NCBI GenBank assembly: GCA_002388005.1
Contig: DGLO01000025.1
Span: 802 to 11,779, forward strand
DNA from: Candidatus Neomicrothrix sp. UBA4542
GTDB taxonomy: Bacteria; Actinomycetota; Acidimicrobiia; Acidimicrobiales; Poriferisodalaceae
DNA: 10,978 nt
Direction of reading: 5' to 3'
This document shows, piece by piece, positions 1 to 6,142 of this stretch; within the stretch, counting starts at the first letter, position 1; every line of letters starts with the position of its first letter. The translations under genes and the position numbers were made by a program. The notes under the pieces are model-generated. The model saw only the letters and a program-made list of their open reading frames with translations, made no database searches and was not told where the DNA came from.

Positions 1-1484
1 GGATGAGTGATCGGTGTGCTTCCTTTGGCGCCCGGAACCCAGCCTTCCAAGATGGCGGAGAAACCACCGGCTCCGCCTCCGGCGCGCACAATCATTGGAG
101 ACCAGTCGGGAAGTTTTCTGATCGTTCGACCCGCAACCGACCCAAATATGGTTTCCTCGTTGCTCCGGTTAGGAATGCCTTCCTCTATTCCTTGTGCTCC
201 CCGGGCTGATAACTCCGCATCCATCTGGAGAAGCGGTTCAAGTTCTTCGTAAAACTTTGCTTTGGACCAGCCCGCTGCTTCGAACACATTCATATGTTCT
301 GGTGTCATCACTATCATCGCCTCGCTCGGAAGTTTGCGATTTCCTATGCCATGTAGCTGCTGTGCCAGGGTCCGGATCAGCGATTCGGGGGTGCGCGAAA
401 TTTGATCGATACAACCAATGGGACCGTGGCCGGCGAACAAAGTGACTGTGTCTTGCTCTAATTCGAATCCGCGAGTCACCGAAAGAGGATCCCACCCATC
501 AGGCAGGTTTTCCTCGTCCTCTGCGAAACACCAACCGATCTTGGACGGTGCCCCTAAAGCCGAACGATCGATTCCACCAATTCCTGGTTTGCCTCCTCCT
601 ACATTCCGCACAACGAGTTGCAGCGCTCGCCCAATAGTTGAATTTGCCCTATTCCCCTGACCTAACGCGTTCTTGTCGGTGTTCATTCCGATCCGACGCC
701 GAATAGGTCCGTTGACAATGATGATCGGCCCGGAAAACCAGAGCGTGCACAACAGGCCATGCATATTGAACTGGTCAGTGCATGCTGCCTCTACCGCTGC
801 TAACACCACGGGAAAGTATTCAGGCCGGCACCCGGCCATAACGGCGTTGATAGCGACTTTTTCAACCGTGCATTCAACCAACGTTGGAGGCACGATTGCG
901 ACGAGATCCTCTGGCTGTCGACTGGTGCCAGTCAGCATTCGTGCCACTCGCTCTTCGGTCGGGGGCACGATGGGTAATCCATCGGACCAGCCGCGGTCAA
1001 ACATTGCATCAAACTCATCTTCAAGAGTCGCGAACTCGACACGGCGGCTTTGCATCGTGGTGCCCCCAAATTTGACGGCTAAACCGTCCGCCAAGTTAGG
1101 GTCGACGGATAGTGACCCACATCCGGGACGCGTCTCAGGAAGTTCCATACCTAAATCATCGACCCCGGACAAGGCCTCCCAGTCAGGTCGGCTCCATCCA
1201 ACAGTTCTCGCCATTTCCTTGCCATCTTGCACGTACATCAAGGTGGGTACGGTCTCCACATCGAAGTGCCACGACATCTTGAGGTCTTGGTCATGCTGCT
1301 TGGAGTCAACGGTTTCGGGGAACGTGGGGTCATCCTGGGTGTAGATCGCTATCCCGGGTCCCCGAACACATAGCTCCTCTAGCACCGATACAACGTCGAC
1401 GCAGGTAGGACAGTCCCGTTTAACGAAAGCCACGAGACCTTCAGGTAGTTGCGGCCGGTCCGAACCTGAATGAGTGCTGCTCAT
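1..1484 (-). CDS. Thioredoxin-like domain fused to a large conserved domain of unknown function (3' end cut by window edge)
   Basis: Reading the minus strand from the ATG at 1484 gives 494 codons with no stop up to base 3, so the gene runs off the left edge. Residues 15-105 look like a thioredoxin fold: a beta strand (LVAFVKR), a CPTC active-site motif (C25, C28), and a VETVPT segment that supplies the cis-proline (P80). A linker holds PGCGS (119-123). Residues 150-494 match, from memory, an uncharacterised bacterial family with WSDGLPIVPP, EKVAINAVMAGCRPEY, GQGNRANSTIGRA, RNVGGG and a Gly-rich end (AGGGAGGFSAILEGW). In that family the Gly-rich segment lies close to the C terminus, so probably only a few residues are missing. 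No signal peptide or membrane segment is visible, so it is probably cytoplasmic. A dithiol redox role for the N-terminal domain is inferred; the main domain's function is unknown. It follows tpiA by 9 bases and has no Shine-Dalgarno sequence. Confidence 0.88.
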   Translation of the reverse strand, partial: MSSTHSGSDRPQLPEGLVAFVKRDCPTCVDVVSVLEELCVRGPGIAIYTQDDPTFPETVDSKQHDQDLKMSWHFDVETVPTLMYVQDGKEMARTVGWSRPDWEALSGVDDLGMELPETRPGCGSLSVDPNLADGLAVKFGGTTMQSRRVEFATLEDEFDAMFDRGWSDGLPIVPPTEERVARMLTGTSRQPEDLVAIVPPTLVECTVEKVAINAVMAGCRPEYFPVVLAAVEAACTDQFNMHGLLCTLWFSGPIIIVNGPIRRRIGMNTDKNALGQGNRANSTIGRALQLVVRNVGGGKPGIGGIDRSALGAPSKIGWCFAEDEENLPDGWDPLSVTRGFELEQDTVTLFAGHGPIGCIDQISRTPESLIRTLAQQLHGIGNRKLPSEAMIVMTPEHMNVFEAAGWSKAKFYEELEPLLQMDAELSARGAQGIEEGIPNRSNEETIFGSVAGRTIRKLPDWSPMIVRAGGGAGGFSAILEGWVPGAKGSTPITH

Positions 1485-1490
1485 GCGGCG

Positions 1491-1496
1491 ACTTTA
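1491..1496 (-). promoter_or_regulatory. Possible leaderless -10 element (TAAAGT) for the thioredoxin-fusion gene
   Basis: On the minus strand TAAAGT occupies exactly -12 to -7 relative to the ATG at 1484. It fits the actinobacterial -10 pattern TANNNT at the distance expected when transcription starts at the A of ATG. The gene lacks a Shine-Dalgarno sequence. The TAA is also the tpiA stop codon, so part of the match is constrained. I see no good -35 hexamer at 16-18 bases. Confidence 0.35.
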
Positions 1497-2264
1497 GGCG
1501 TCTTTGAAGTTGACGATCCTCGCAAAAGACTCGGCTTCTAGGGAAGCACCGCCAACTAGAGCTCCATCGATGTCCGACATCGCCATCAATTCCGTCACAT
1601 TTGACGGTTTCACAGAACCGCCATATTGGATACGAACCAGATTCCTTGAGGTTGCGCGGATCGACGCCACAACTTTTCTTATGTGGGAACACATTTCCTG
1701 CGCATCTTGTGCTGATGCAGTCATTCCTGTGCCGATGGCCCAGACCGGCTCGTAGGCGATCACCAACTCATCAAGTTTGTCCCCTGAGATGGATGCCAAA
1801 CTGCCGCGTACCTGCGTTTCCACGACGCTCTCCGCTTGGTCTGATTCGCGCTCTTCTAGGGTTTCTCCTACACACACGATTGGCGTCATTTCGCATCCAA
1901 ACACAGCGGCCGCTTTTGCGGCGACGACCGCATCGTTCTCACCGAATAAGGCTCTTCGTTCGCTGTGTCCCACGATCACATAATCGACGTTGAGTTTTGC
2001 AAGCATGGCCGGTGATATTTCTCCGGTAAACGCTCCTGAGACTTCACTGTGACAGTTTTGGGCGCCGAGCTGAAACCGCATGCGGTCCGCGTCGATCACG
2101 GTCTGAACAGACCGCAAATCCGTGTACGGCGGGTGCACAGATACCTCAACCGCGTCGTAGTCGTGGTTTCTTAACTCGTAGCTAAGTTTTTGGATGAGTT
2201 GTATCGCCTCGAAATGATTGAGGTTCATTTTCCAGTTTCCGGAAATTAGTGGAATTCGAGCCAT
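1494..2264 (-). CDS. tpiA: Triose-phosphate isomerase
   Basis: This enzyme interconverts dihydroxyacetone phosphate and glyceraldehyde 3-phosphate in glycolysis and gluconeogenesis, in the cytoplasm. The 256-residue product has the usual bacterial length and all the catalytic landmarks: GNWKMN near the N terminus (N10, K12), the SGAFTGEIS segment (76-84), catalytic His100 in IVGHSERR, catalytic Glu172 in AYEPVWAIGTG (which also begins the mobile loop 6), and the phosphate-binding YGGSVKPSN (214-222). The ATG at 2264 is preceded by a clear Shine-Dalgarno sequence and lies 10 bases after the pgk stop, so it is surely cotranscribed with gap and pgk. It ends 9 bases before the thioredoxin-fusion gene. 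Nothing is missing or unusual in the sequence. Confidence 0.98.
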   Translation of the reverse strand: MARIPLISGNWKMNLNHFEAIQLIQKLSYELRNHDYDAVEVSVHPPYTDLRSVQTVIDADRMRFQLGAQNCHSEVSGAFTGEISPAMLAKLNVDYVIVGHSERRALFGENDAVVAAKAAAVFGCEMTPIVCVGETLEERESDQAESVVETQVRGSLASISGDKLDELVIAYEPVWAIGTGMTASAQDAQEMCSHIRKVVASIRATSRNLVRIQYGGSVKPSNVTELMAMSDIDGALVGGASLEAESFARIVNFKDA

Positions 2265-2270
2265 TCAGGT

Positions 2271-2276
2271 TCCCTC
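2271..2276 (-). promoter_or_regulatory. Ribosome binding site of tpiA (GAGGGA)
   Basis: GAGGGA lies six bases before the tpiA ATG and overlaps the last two bases of the pgk TGA stop. It is the clearest Shine-Dalgarno sequence in the window and supports the ATG at 2264 as the true start. Confidence 0.75.
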
Positions 2277-3417
2277 AATTTCTAAGTGCGATAAGGCCTG
2301 GAAGGTCGCCCAATTCGAGAAGTTCAAGACTGGCCCCTCCTCCGGTACTGATGTGATCCATATATGGTGTCAACCCCATTTCCGATACCGCGGCTGCGCT
2401 GTCTCCGCCCCCCACCACCGTAAACGCCTTTGTGTCAGCTAGAGCTTGTCCAACCGCACGCGTTCCGGCCGCAAAACGGGGGTCTTCGAACATTCCCATC
2501 GGGCCGTTCCAAAAGACGCTTCTGGCGTCGTGGATGACCTCCTCGAATGCCGCTGCGGTGCCCGGTCCAATGTCAAGGCCTGTCCAACCTTCAGGCATCG
2601 ACTGTCCCATTTGTCGAACCTCACCGTTGTCTCCCCCGATGTCACCATCGGGACTTAGGGCGGTGATATCAGACGGCAAGAGAATCGGGGCTCCCGAATC
2701 TAGGATTCGCCTGCACGTTTGTTCTTGATCGGTTTCGCATAACGAATCTCCGACGCTGTGGCCCAGTGCCTTCAAAAAGGTGAAACACATTCCTCCACCG
2801 ATAAGCAGGCGGTCCACCACCCCGAGCAGAGCTTCTATGACACCAAGTTTGTCGCTGACCTTCGCTCCGCCTAAGACTGCAACAAAAGGGCGGTCGGCGG
2901 CGGATCGCATTCGCGTGAGAACATCAACTTCTTTCTCTAATAGGCGCCCCGCAGCCGAGGGAAGGCTGACTGGTGGCCCAACAATTGAGGCATGGGTTCG
3001 ATGCGAAACACCGAATGCGTCATTGACATACCCATCGAATGGGTCTCCGCCGGCACCGTCGACGAGATACTTCACAAACTCCGGAGCGTTGTCTGTTTCG
3101 CCTGGATCAAAACGCAAGTTCTCTATTAACTCAACTCCAGGAGCTAACTCTTCGACCTTTTCGCGCAGTAGCTGCACGGAAAACTTCGGGTCGGGCGCAC
3201 CTTGGGGGCGTCCAAAGTGAGTGCAGGCGACGACGATGGCTCCTCTCTCCATAAGCCAATTCAATGTTGGAAGAGTCGCTTTGATCCTCAAATCGTCGGA
3301 AATCGCTCCGCCGCGAACAGGGACGTTGAAGTCGCACCTCACCAGAATTCGTTTTCCGTCCAGACCGCCCAAAGTACTTTCCAAGCTTTCCAGGCTGGGT
3401 ACAGACAGATCAGACAC
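2275..3417 (-). CDS. pgk: Phosphoglycerate kinase (GTG start preferred)
   Basis: Transfers the acyl phosphate of 1,3-bisphosphoglycerate to ADP in the first ATP-yielding step of glycolysis. Numbered from the GTG at 3417, the 380-residue protein shows RCDFNVP (27-33), FGRPQG, the substrate-binding DAFGVSHR (133-140), GGAKVSDK (183-190), GPGTAAAF, WNGPMGMFE (303-311), GGGDS (336-340) and the closing STGGGAS (357-363). The open frame continues upstream to an ATG at 3495, but those 26 extra residues lie inside gap, opposite its conserved WYDNEWGYSNRL coding segment, and do not resemble Pgk N termini. The GTG leaves 7 bases after the gap stop and places DGKRILVR at a normal distance from the N terminus. 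The Shine-Dalgarno sequence is weak, so coupling to gap translation is likely. The enzyme identity is certain; the start is a judgement. Confidence 0.95.
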   Translation of the reverse strand: MSDLSVPSLESLESTLGGLDGKRILVRCDFNVPVRGGAISDDLRIKATLPTLNWLMERGAIVVACTHFGRPQGAPDPKFSVQLLREKVEELAPGVELIENLRFDPGETDNAPEFVKYLVDGAGGDPFDGYVNDAFGVSHRTHASIVGPPVSLPSAAGRLLEKEVDVLTRMRSAADRPFVAVLGGAKVSDKLGVIEALLGVVDRLLIGGGMCFTFLKALGHSVGDSLCETDQEQTCRRILDSGAPILLPSDITALSPDGDIGGDNGEVRQMGQSMPEGWTGLDIGPGTAAAFEEVIHDARSVFWNGPMGMFEDPRFAAGTRAVGQALADTKAFTVVGGGDSAAAVSEMGLTPYMDHISTGGGASLELLELGDLPGLIALRN

Positions 3418-3424
3418 CTCTAGC

Positions 3425-4426
3425 TCAGCTGCAGGTGATTTCGACAAGGTCGACGAGCCGATTGGAGTAGCCCCACTCGTTGTCGTACCAGCCACTCACT
3501 TTGGCCAAGTTATCTACGGTCATTGTCAATCCGGAGTCGAACACACAACTAGAAGGATCCCCAACGATGTCAGCGGACACCAAGGGATCTTCGCTATAGG
3601 AAAGAACTCCTTGGAGGGGATCTGTCGATGCAGCGGACGCGAATGCTTGATTGATGTCTTCAACCGATGGAGTGGCGGATAAGACAGCTGTGAAGTCGGT
3701 GATTGAACCATCGGGAATCGGAACTCGTAATGACGTTCCATCGAGTTTGCCGTTCATGGCTTGAAGGACGAGCCCTGTCGCGCGTGCCGCGCCTGTCGAG
3801 GTGGGAATAATATTCACTGCTGAAGCGCGCGCTCTCCTCAGGTCGCTGTGGGGACCATCGACCAAAGACTGGTCACCTGTGTAGGCATGGACCGTGGTCA
3901 TCAGTCCTTTTTCGACCCCGAACGCATCATCAAGGACCTGCACCATGGGGACGAAGCAATTGGTTGTGCAACTCGCGTTGGAAATGACTTTGTGAGTCTC
4001 CTTGTCAAACTCTTCATGGTTGACGCCGACGACGAATGTGGCGTCGGCTCCGTTGGCGGGCGCAGAGACGATCACCAGTGGTGCACCTGCGTCGAGGTGT
4101 TGTGCCGCTTTGTCGCGATCTGTGAAGATGCCTGTGGATTCGATTACCACGTCAACGTCGTGATCGCCCCACGGTAAATCGGCAGGGTTGCGTTCGGAGA
4201 GCACTTGGAGGAGGTGCCCGTCGATCACTATGCCCCCGTCCGCTGCGGAAATGTCGTTGGGTAAGTTGCCCAGCACTGAGTCATATTTGAGAAGGTGCGC
4301 CATCGTGGCTTGGTTGCCGAGGTCGTTTACGGCAACGATTTCGATGTCCGCACCTTGCTTTTGTACAGCTCGAAAAAAGTTGCGGCCGATACGACCAAAT
4401 CCGTTGATGCCAACACGCACGGTCAT
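3425..4426 (-). CDS. gap: Type I glyceraldehyde-3-phosphate dehydrogenase
   Basis: Oxidatively phosphorylates glyceraldehyde 3-phosphate to 1,3-bisphosphoglycerate, handing product to Pgk encoded next. The 333-residue protein is full length. The Rossmann motif GINGFGRIGRN (6-16) opens it; NDL at 34-36 carries the Asp (D35) typical of NAD-preferring enzymes; the catalytic Cys153 lies in SNASCTTNC (149-157) and the base His180 in TTVHAYTGDQ. NIIPTSTGAA (205-214) and WYDNEWGYSNRLVDLV (313-328) are also present. A usually conserved His after VGDP reads Ser here (VGDPSSCVFD), a mild divergence. The ATG at 4426 has only a distant AAAGG as a possible ribosome binding site. It is the first gene after an 89-base gap and probably the head of the gap-pgk-tpiA unit. 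Confidence 0.98.
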   Translation of the reverse strand: MTVRVGINGFGRIGRNFFRAVQKQGADIEIVAVNDLGNQATMAHLLKYDSVLGNLPNDISAADGGIVIDGHLLQVLSERNPADLPWGDHDVDVVIESTGIFTDRDKAAQHLDAGAPLVIVSAPANGADATFVVGVNHEEFDKETHKVISNASCTTNCFVPMVQVLDDAFGVEKGLMTTVHAYTGDQSLVDGPHSDLRRARASAVNIIPTSTGAARATGLVLQAMNGKLDGTSLRVPIPDGSITDFTAVLSATPSVEDINQAFASAASTDPLQGVLSYSEDPLVSADIVGDPSSCVFDSGLTMTVDNLAKVSGWYDNEWGYSNRLVDLVEITCS

Positions 4427-4427
4427 T

Positions 4428-4443
4428 GAAAGAGATGCCTTTC
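4428..4443 (-). promoter_or_regulatory. Small hairpin over the candidate gap ribosome binding site
   Basis: GAAAG (4443-4439) and CTTTC (4432-4428) can pair around the loop GCATCT, ending two bases before the gap ATG. The left arm contains the only Shine-Dalgarno-like bases (AAAGG). Five mostly A-T pairs make a weak stem, so any effect on translation is speculative. Confidence 0.2.
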
Positions 4444-4512
4444 TGAAGGGGATTAGAGATCCTGTTCAATGTCTACTTCATTGGTTTGGCTCAGTGGCGA
4501 ATCGATGCCTTT
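4434..4512 (-). repeat. Direct repeat AAAGGCATC flanking the rapZ-gap gap
   Basis: The nine bases AAAGGCATC occur at 4512-4504, just after the rapZ stop, and again at 4442-4434, just before the gap ATG, 70 bases apart. This could be chance, a short duplication, or a trace of a deletion between rapZ and gap. Confidence 0.4.
4452..4457 (-). promoter_or_regulatory. Candidate -10 element (TCTAAT) for gap-pgk-tpiA
   Basis: The 89-base gap between rapZ and gap is the longest in the window. TCTAAT matches the TATAAT consensus at five of six positions and would give a leader of about 20 bases. Only a poor -35 (ATGAAG, 18-base spacer) lies upstream. It is a weak prediction, supported mainly by position. 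Confidence 0.25.
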
Positions 4513-4515
4513 GTT

Positions 4516-5388
4516 CTAGATTTCTTTGGATTCCAGATCGCGGTGACGGGTCCTCAGCGAGTGGCCGCTTTCAGCCAATATCCGCCCAAATTCCTCTGCG
4601 ATCGCCACGCTGCGATGCCACCCGCCAGTGCAGCCAAATGCGATCGTTAAATAGGCCTTGCCCTCAGCGACGTAGGAGGGAATAAGAAATTCGAGCAATG
4701 GGACCAGGTGGTCGATAAACGCCACCGTCGATGGTTGTTCGACAACGTAATTTCGAACTTCTTGATCGAGACCGGTCAGAGGCCGTAACTCAGGAATCCA
4801 GTGCGGGTTTGGCAAGAATCGGCAGTCAAAAACCAAGTCAGCTTCCGGCGGCACACCGTGTTTGAAACCGAAGGACATAATTGTTGTCTGCATCAATTGT
4901 TCGCGGTCGCCGTCACCGAAGACTTCAACCACGCGGGCTTTTAGTTCATGCACGATGAGGTCGCCGGTCTCTATGACAACATCTGCCTCGTGTCGAATTG
5001 GCTCTAACAGTTCGCGTTCTTGAGCGATGGCCTCGGTCACCGATGAAGTGCTGGCGTCAAGGGGGTGTCTGCGCCGTGTTTGGTCGTACCGTCGCAGCAA
5101 CACATCTGTGGGCGCGTCAAGGAACACCACGCTCACTCGCGTTGTGGATGACCGAAGTTCTTGTAAGAAGCTGAGCAGATCCTCTTGATATTCGTGAGAA
5201 CCCGCTACCAATGCCAACCGCTCGACCGAGGAATCGGTTGCAGTGAGCAGTTCGGCAGCGGACGCGAGCAGGCTCGGCGGAAGGTTGTCGATCACGAACC
5301 AACCCAAGTCTTCCAGGGTGTCAGCTACCGTCGAACGCCCCGCGCCTGACAGCCCTGCCACCACAATGAAATCTGGTTGACTGCCCAT
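4516..5388 (-). CDS. rapZ: RapZ/YvcJ-family nucleotide-binding regulatory protein
   Basis: In Escherichia coli RapZ binds small RNAs and glucosamine-6-phosphate precursors to control GlmS; in Bacillus YvcJ is a nucleotide-binding protein of less clear role, and in actinobacteria the target is not established. The 290-residue product has the family hallmarks: a P-loop GLSGAGRS (12-19), EDLGWFVIDNLPPSLL, a Walker B-like VVFLDA (87-92), RRYDQTRRRHPL, SFGFKHGVPPEADLVFDCRFLPNP, and the C-terminal FGCTGGWHRSV (251-261). The P-loop lysine is arginine (R18), which as I recall is usual in actinobacterial members, so nucleotide hydrolysis may be weak. The ATG at 5388 has no Shine-Dalgarno sequence but has a TANNNT element upstream. 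The gene follows the methyltransferase by 31 bases. The partners usually encoded next, yvcK and whiA, are absent. Confidence 0.95.
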   Translation of the reverse strand: MGSQPDFIVVAGLSGAGRSTVADTLEDLGWFVIDNLPPSLLASAAELLTATDSSVERLALVAGSHEYQEDLLSFLQELRSSTTRVSVVFLDAPTDVLLRRYDQTRRRHPLDASTSSVTEAIAQERELLEPIRHEADVVIETGDLIVHELKARVVEVFGDGDREQLMQTTIMSFGFKHGVPPEADLVFDCRFLPNPHWIPELRPLTGLDQEVRNYVVEQPSTVAFIDHLVPLLEFLIPSYVAEGKAYLTIAFGCTGGWHRSVAIAEEFGRILAESGHSLRTRHRDLESKEI

Positions 5389-5394
5389 CTCTAA

Positions 5395-5423
5395 AGGCTA
5401 CGTCGCAGAGCGTGATTTCTTAA
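5395..5423 (-). promoter_or_regulatory. Possible leaderless promoter of rapZ (TTAAGA-17-TAGCCT)
   Basis: TAGCCT (5400-5395) fits TANNNT and lies at exactly -12 to -7 from the rapZ ATG, so transcription starting at the ATG would give a leaderless message. TTAAGA (5423-5418), four of six matches to TTGACA, is 17 bases upstream and overlaps the methyltransferase TAA stop. No Shine-Dalgarno sequence precedes the ATG. Confidence 0.4.
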
Positions 5424-6142
5424 CCCTTATTACAGACCAGCACCAATAGCCGCGGAATAAATGCGGCAGCAGCATAAGAGTCGTGCCGGTCTAGGAATCC
5501 TTGCGGGGGTGCCGGCTCAAGCATTCGTTCGAGGGTCATTCCCTGAGCGAAAAGCGCGTTTGCATATGCACTTATGGGACGATGAACAAAGGGAATGTGA
5601 ACCCCCGGTTCGACTTCTTCTATGGTTTCTTGTTCGACTAAGTAATCCCCGATGCGCCAGTACTGGCTTGGGGGGTTAGCTATGTGGTCGTCAACCCATC
5701 CGCTCCCCGGAGTTTGTAGAAGCGGGTGATTCAGCATCAAAACGAAGCGTCCGGTTGGTCGCAGCACTCGTGCGACCTCGCTAATTGCGGCTTCTAATTC
5801 GACTATATGTTCAAAAACCAGACACGCTATCGCCGCGTCGAAGACGCTGTCGCGGAAGGGAAGACCTTCCGCCGAGCCTCGTACGTAGCCGTTGCTATTG
5901 GATCGCGCTGCGGCTACGCGAATTTGTGCCCACGCGGCGTCAATTCCCAGAACGTGAGAGTTTTGCGTCGTTAGATGGCGGGTGACATGTCCTTCTCCGC
6001 AGCCGATATCGAGAATTCGGTCAAAGCCTGTCAGTAAGTCGGCAGCTAAGGGAAGTATCTGTTCTTCGTATTCAGCGTCTGCTCCATCGGTGAAGCCTTT
6101 TTGCCACCAGTGGGCGTGGGTCTCCCAGAGCTTTTGTCTCAC
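5420..6142 (-). CDS. Class I SAM-dependent methyltransferase, substrate unknown
   Basis: The 240-residue protein has a Methyltransf_11/UbiE-like Rossmann core: motif I ILDIGCGEG (43-51) binds S-adenosylmethionine, GID with D68 at the end of strand 2 should contact the ribose, GSAEGLPFRDSVFDAAIACLV covers the adenine-side loop and strand 4, and RVLRPTGRFVLML (125-137) is the post-motif region. An N-terminal segment with WETHAHWW and TDGADAEYEEQ and a C-terminal part with many Pro, Tyr and aromatic residues probably shape the acceptor site. The substrate cannot be told from sequence. The start is GTG at 6142 and shares four bases (GTGA) with the uvrC stop, a strong sign of translational coupling. 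I recall no fixed role for a methyltransferase at this spot, so a link to repair or to RapZ is only contextual. Confidence 0.9.
   Translation of the reverse strand: MRQKLWETHAHWWQKGFTDGADAEYEEQILPLAADLLTGFDRILDIGCGEGHVTRHLTTQNSHVLGIDAAWAQIRVAAARSNSNGYVRGSAEGLPFRDSVFDAAIACLVFEHIVELEAAISEVARVLRPTGRFVLMLNHPLLQTPGSGWVDDHIANPPSQYWRIGDYLVEQETIEEVEPGVHIPFVHRPISAYANALFAQGMTLERMLEPAPPQGFLDRHDSYAAAAFIPRLLVLVCNKG

Noticed and set aside
673..1344. A 223-codon open frame on the plus strand
   Set aside because: It lies wholly opposite the thioredoxin-fusion gene, whose minus-strand reading shows clear family motifs through this stretch; the plus-strand product is Ser, Thr and Pro rich with no recognisable domain.
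1398..1412. Selenocysteine in the thioredoxin active site of the fusion protein
   Set aside because: The motif codons are ordinary TGT and TGC (CPTC) with no in-frame TGA anywhere in the 494 codons.
4427..4515. A riboswitch or tRNA gene in the rapZ-gap gap
   Set aside because: At 89 bases it shows only a 5-base hairpin and a 9-base direct repeat; no cloverleaf or known riboswitch core is visible.
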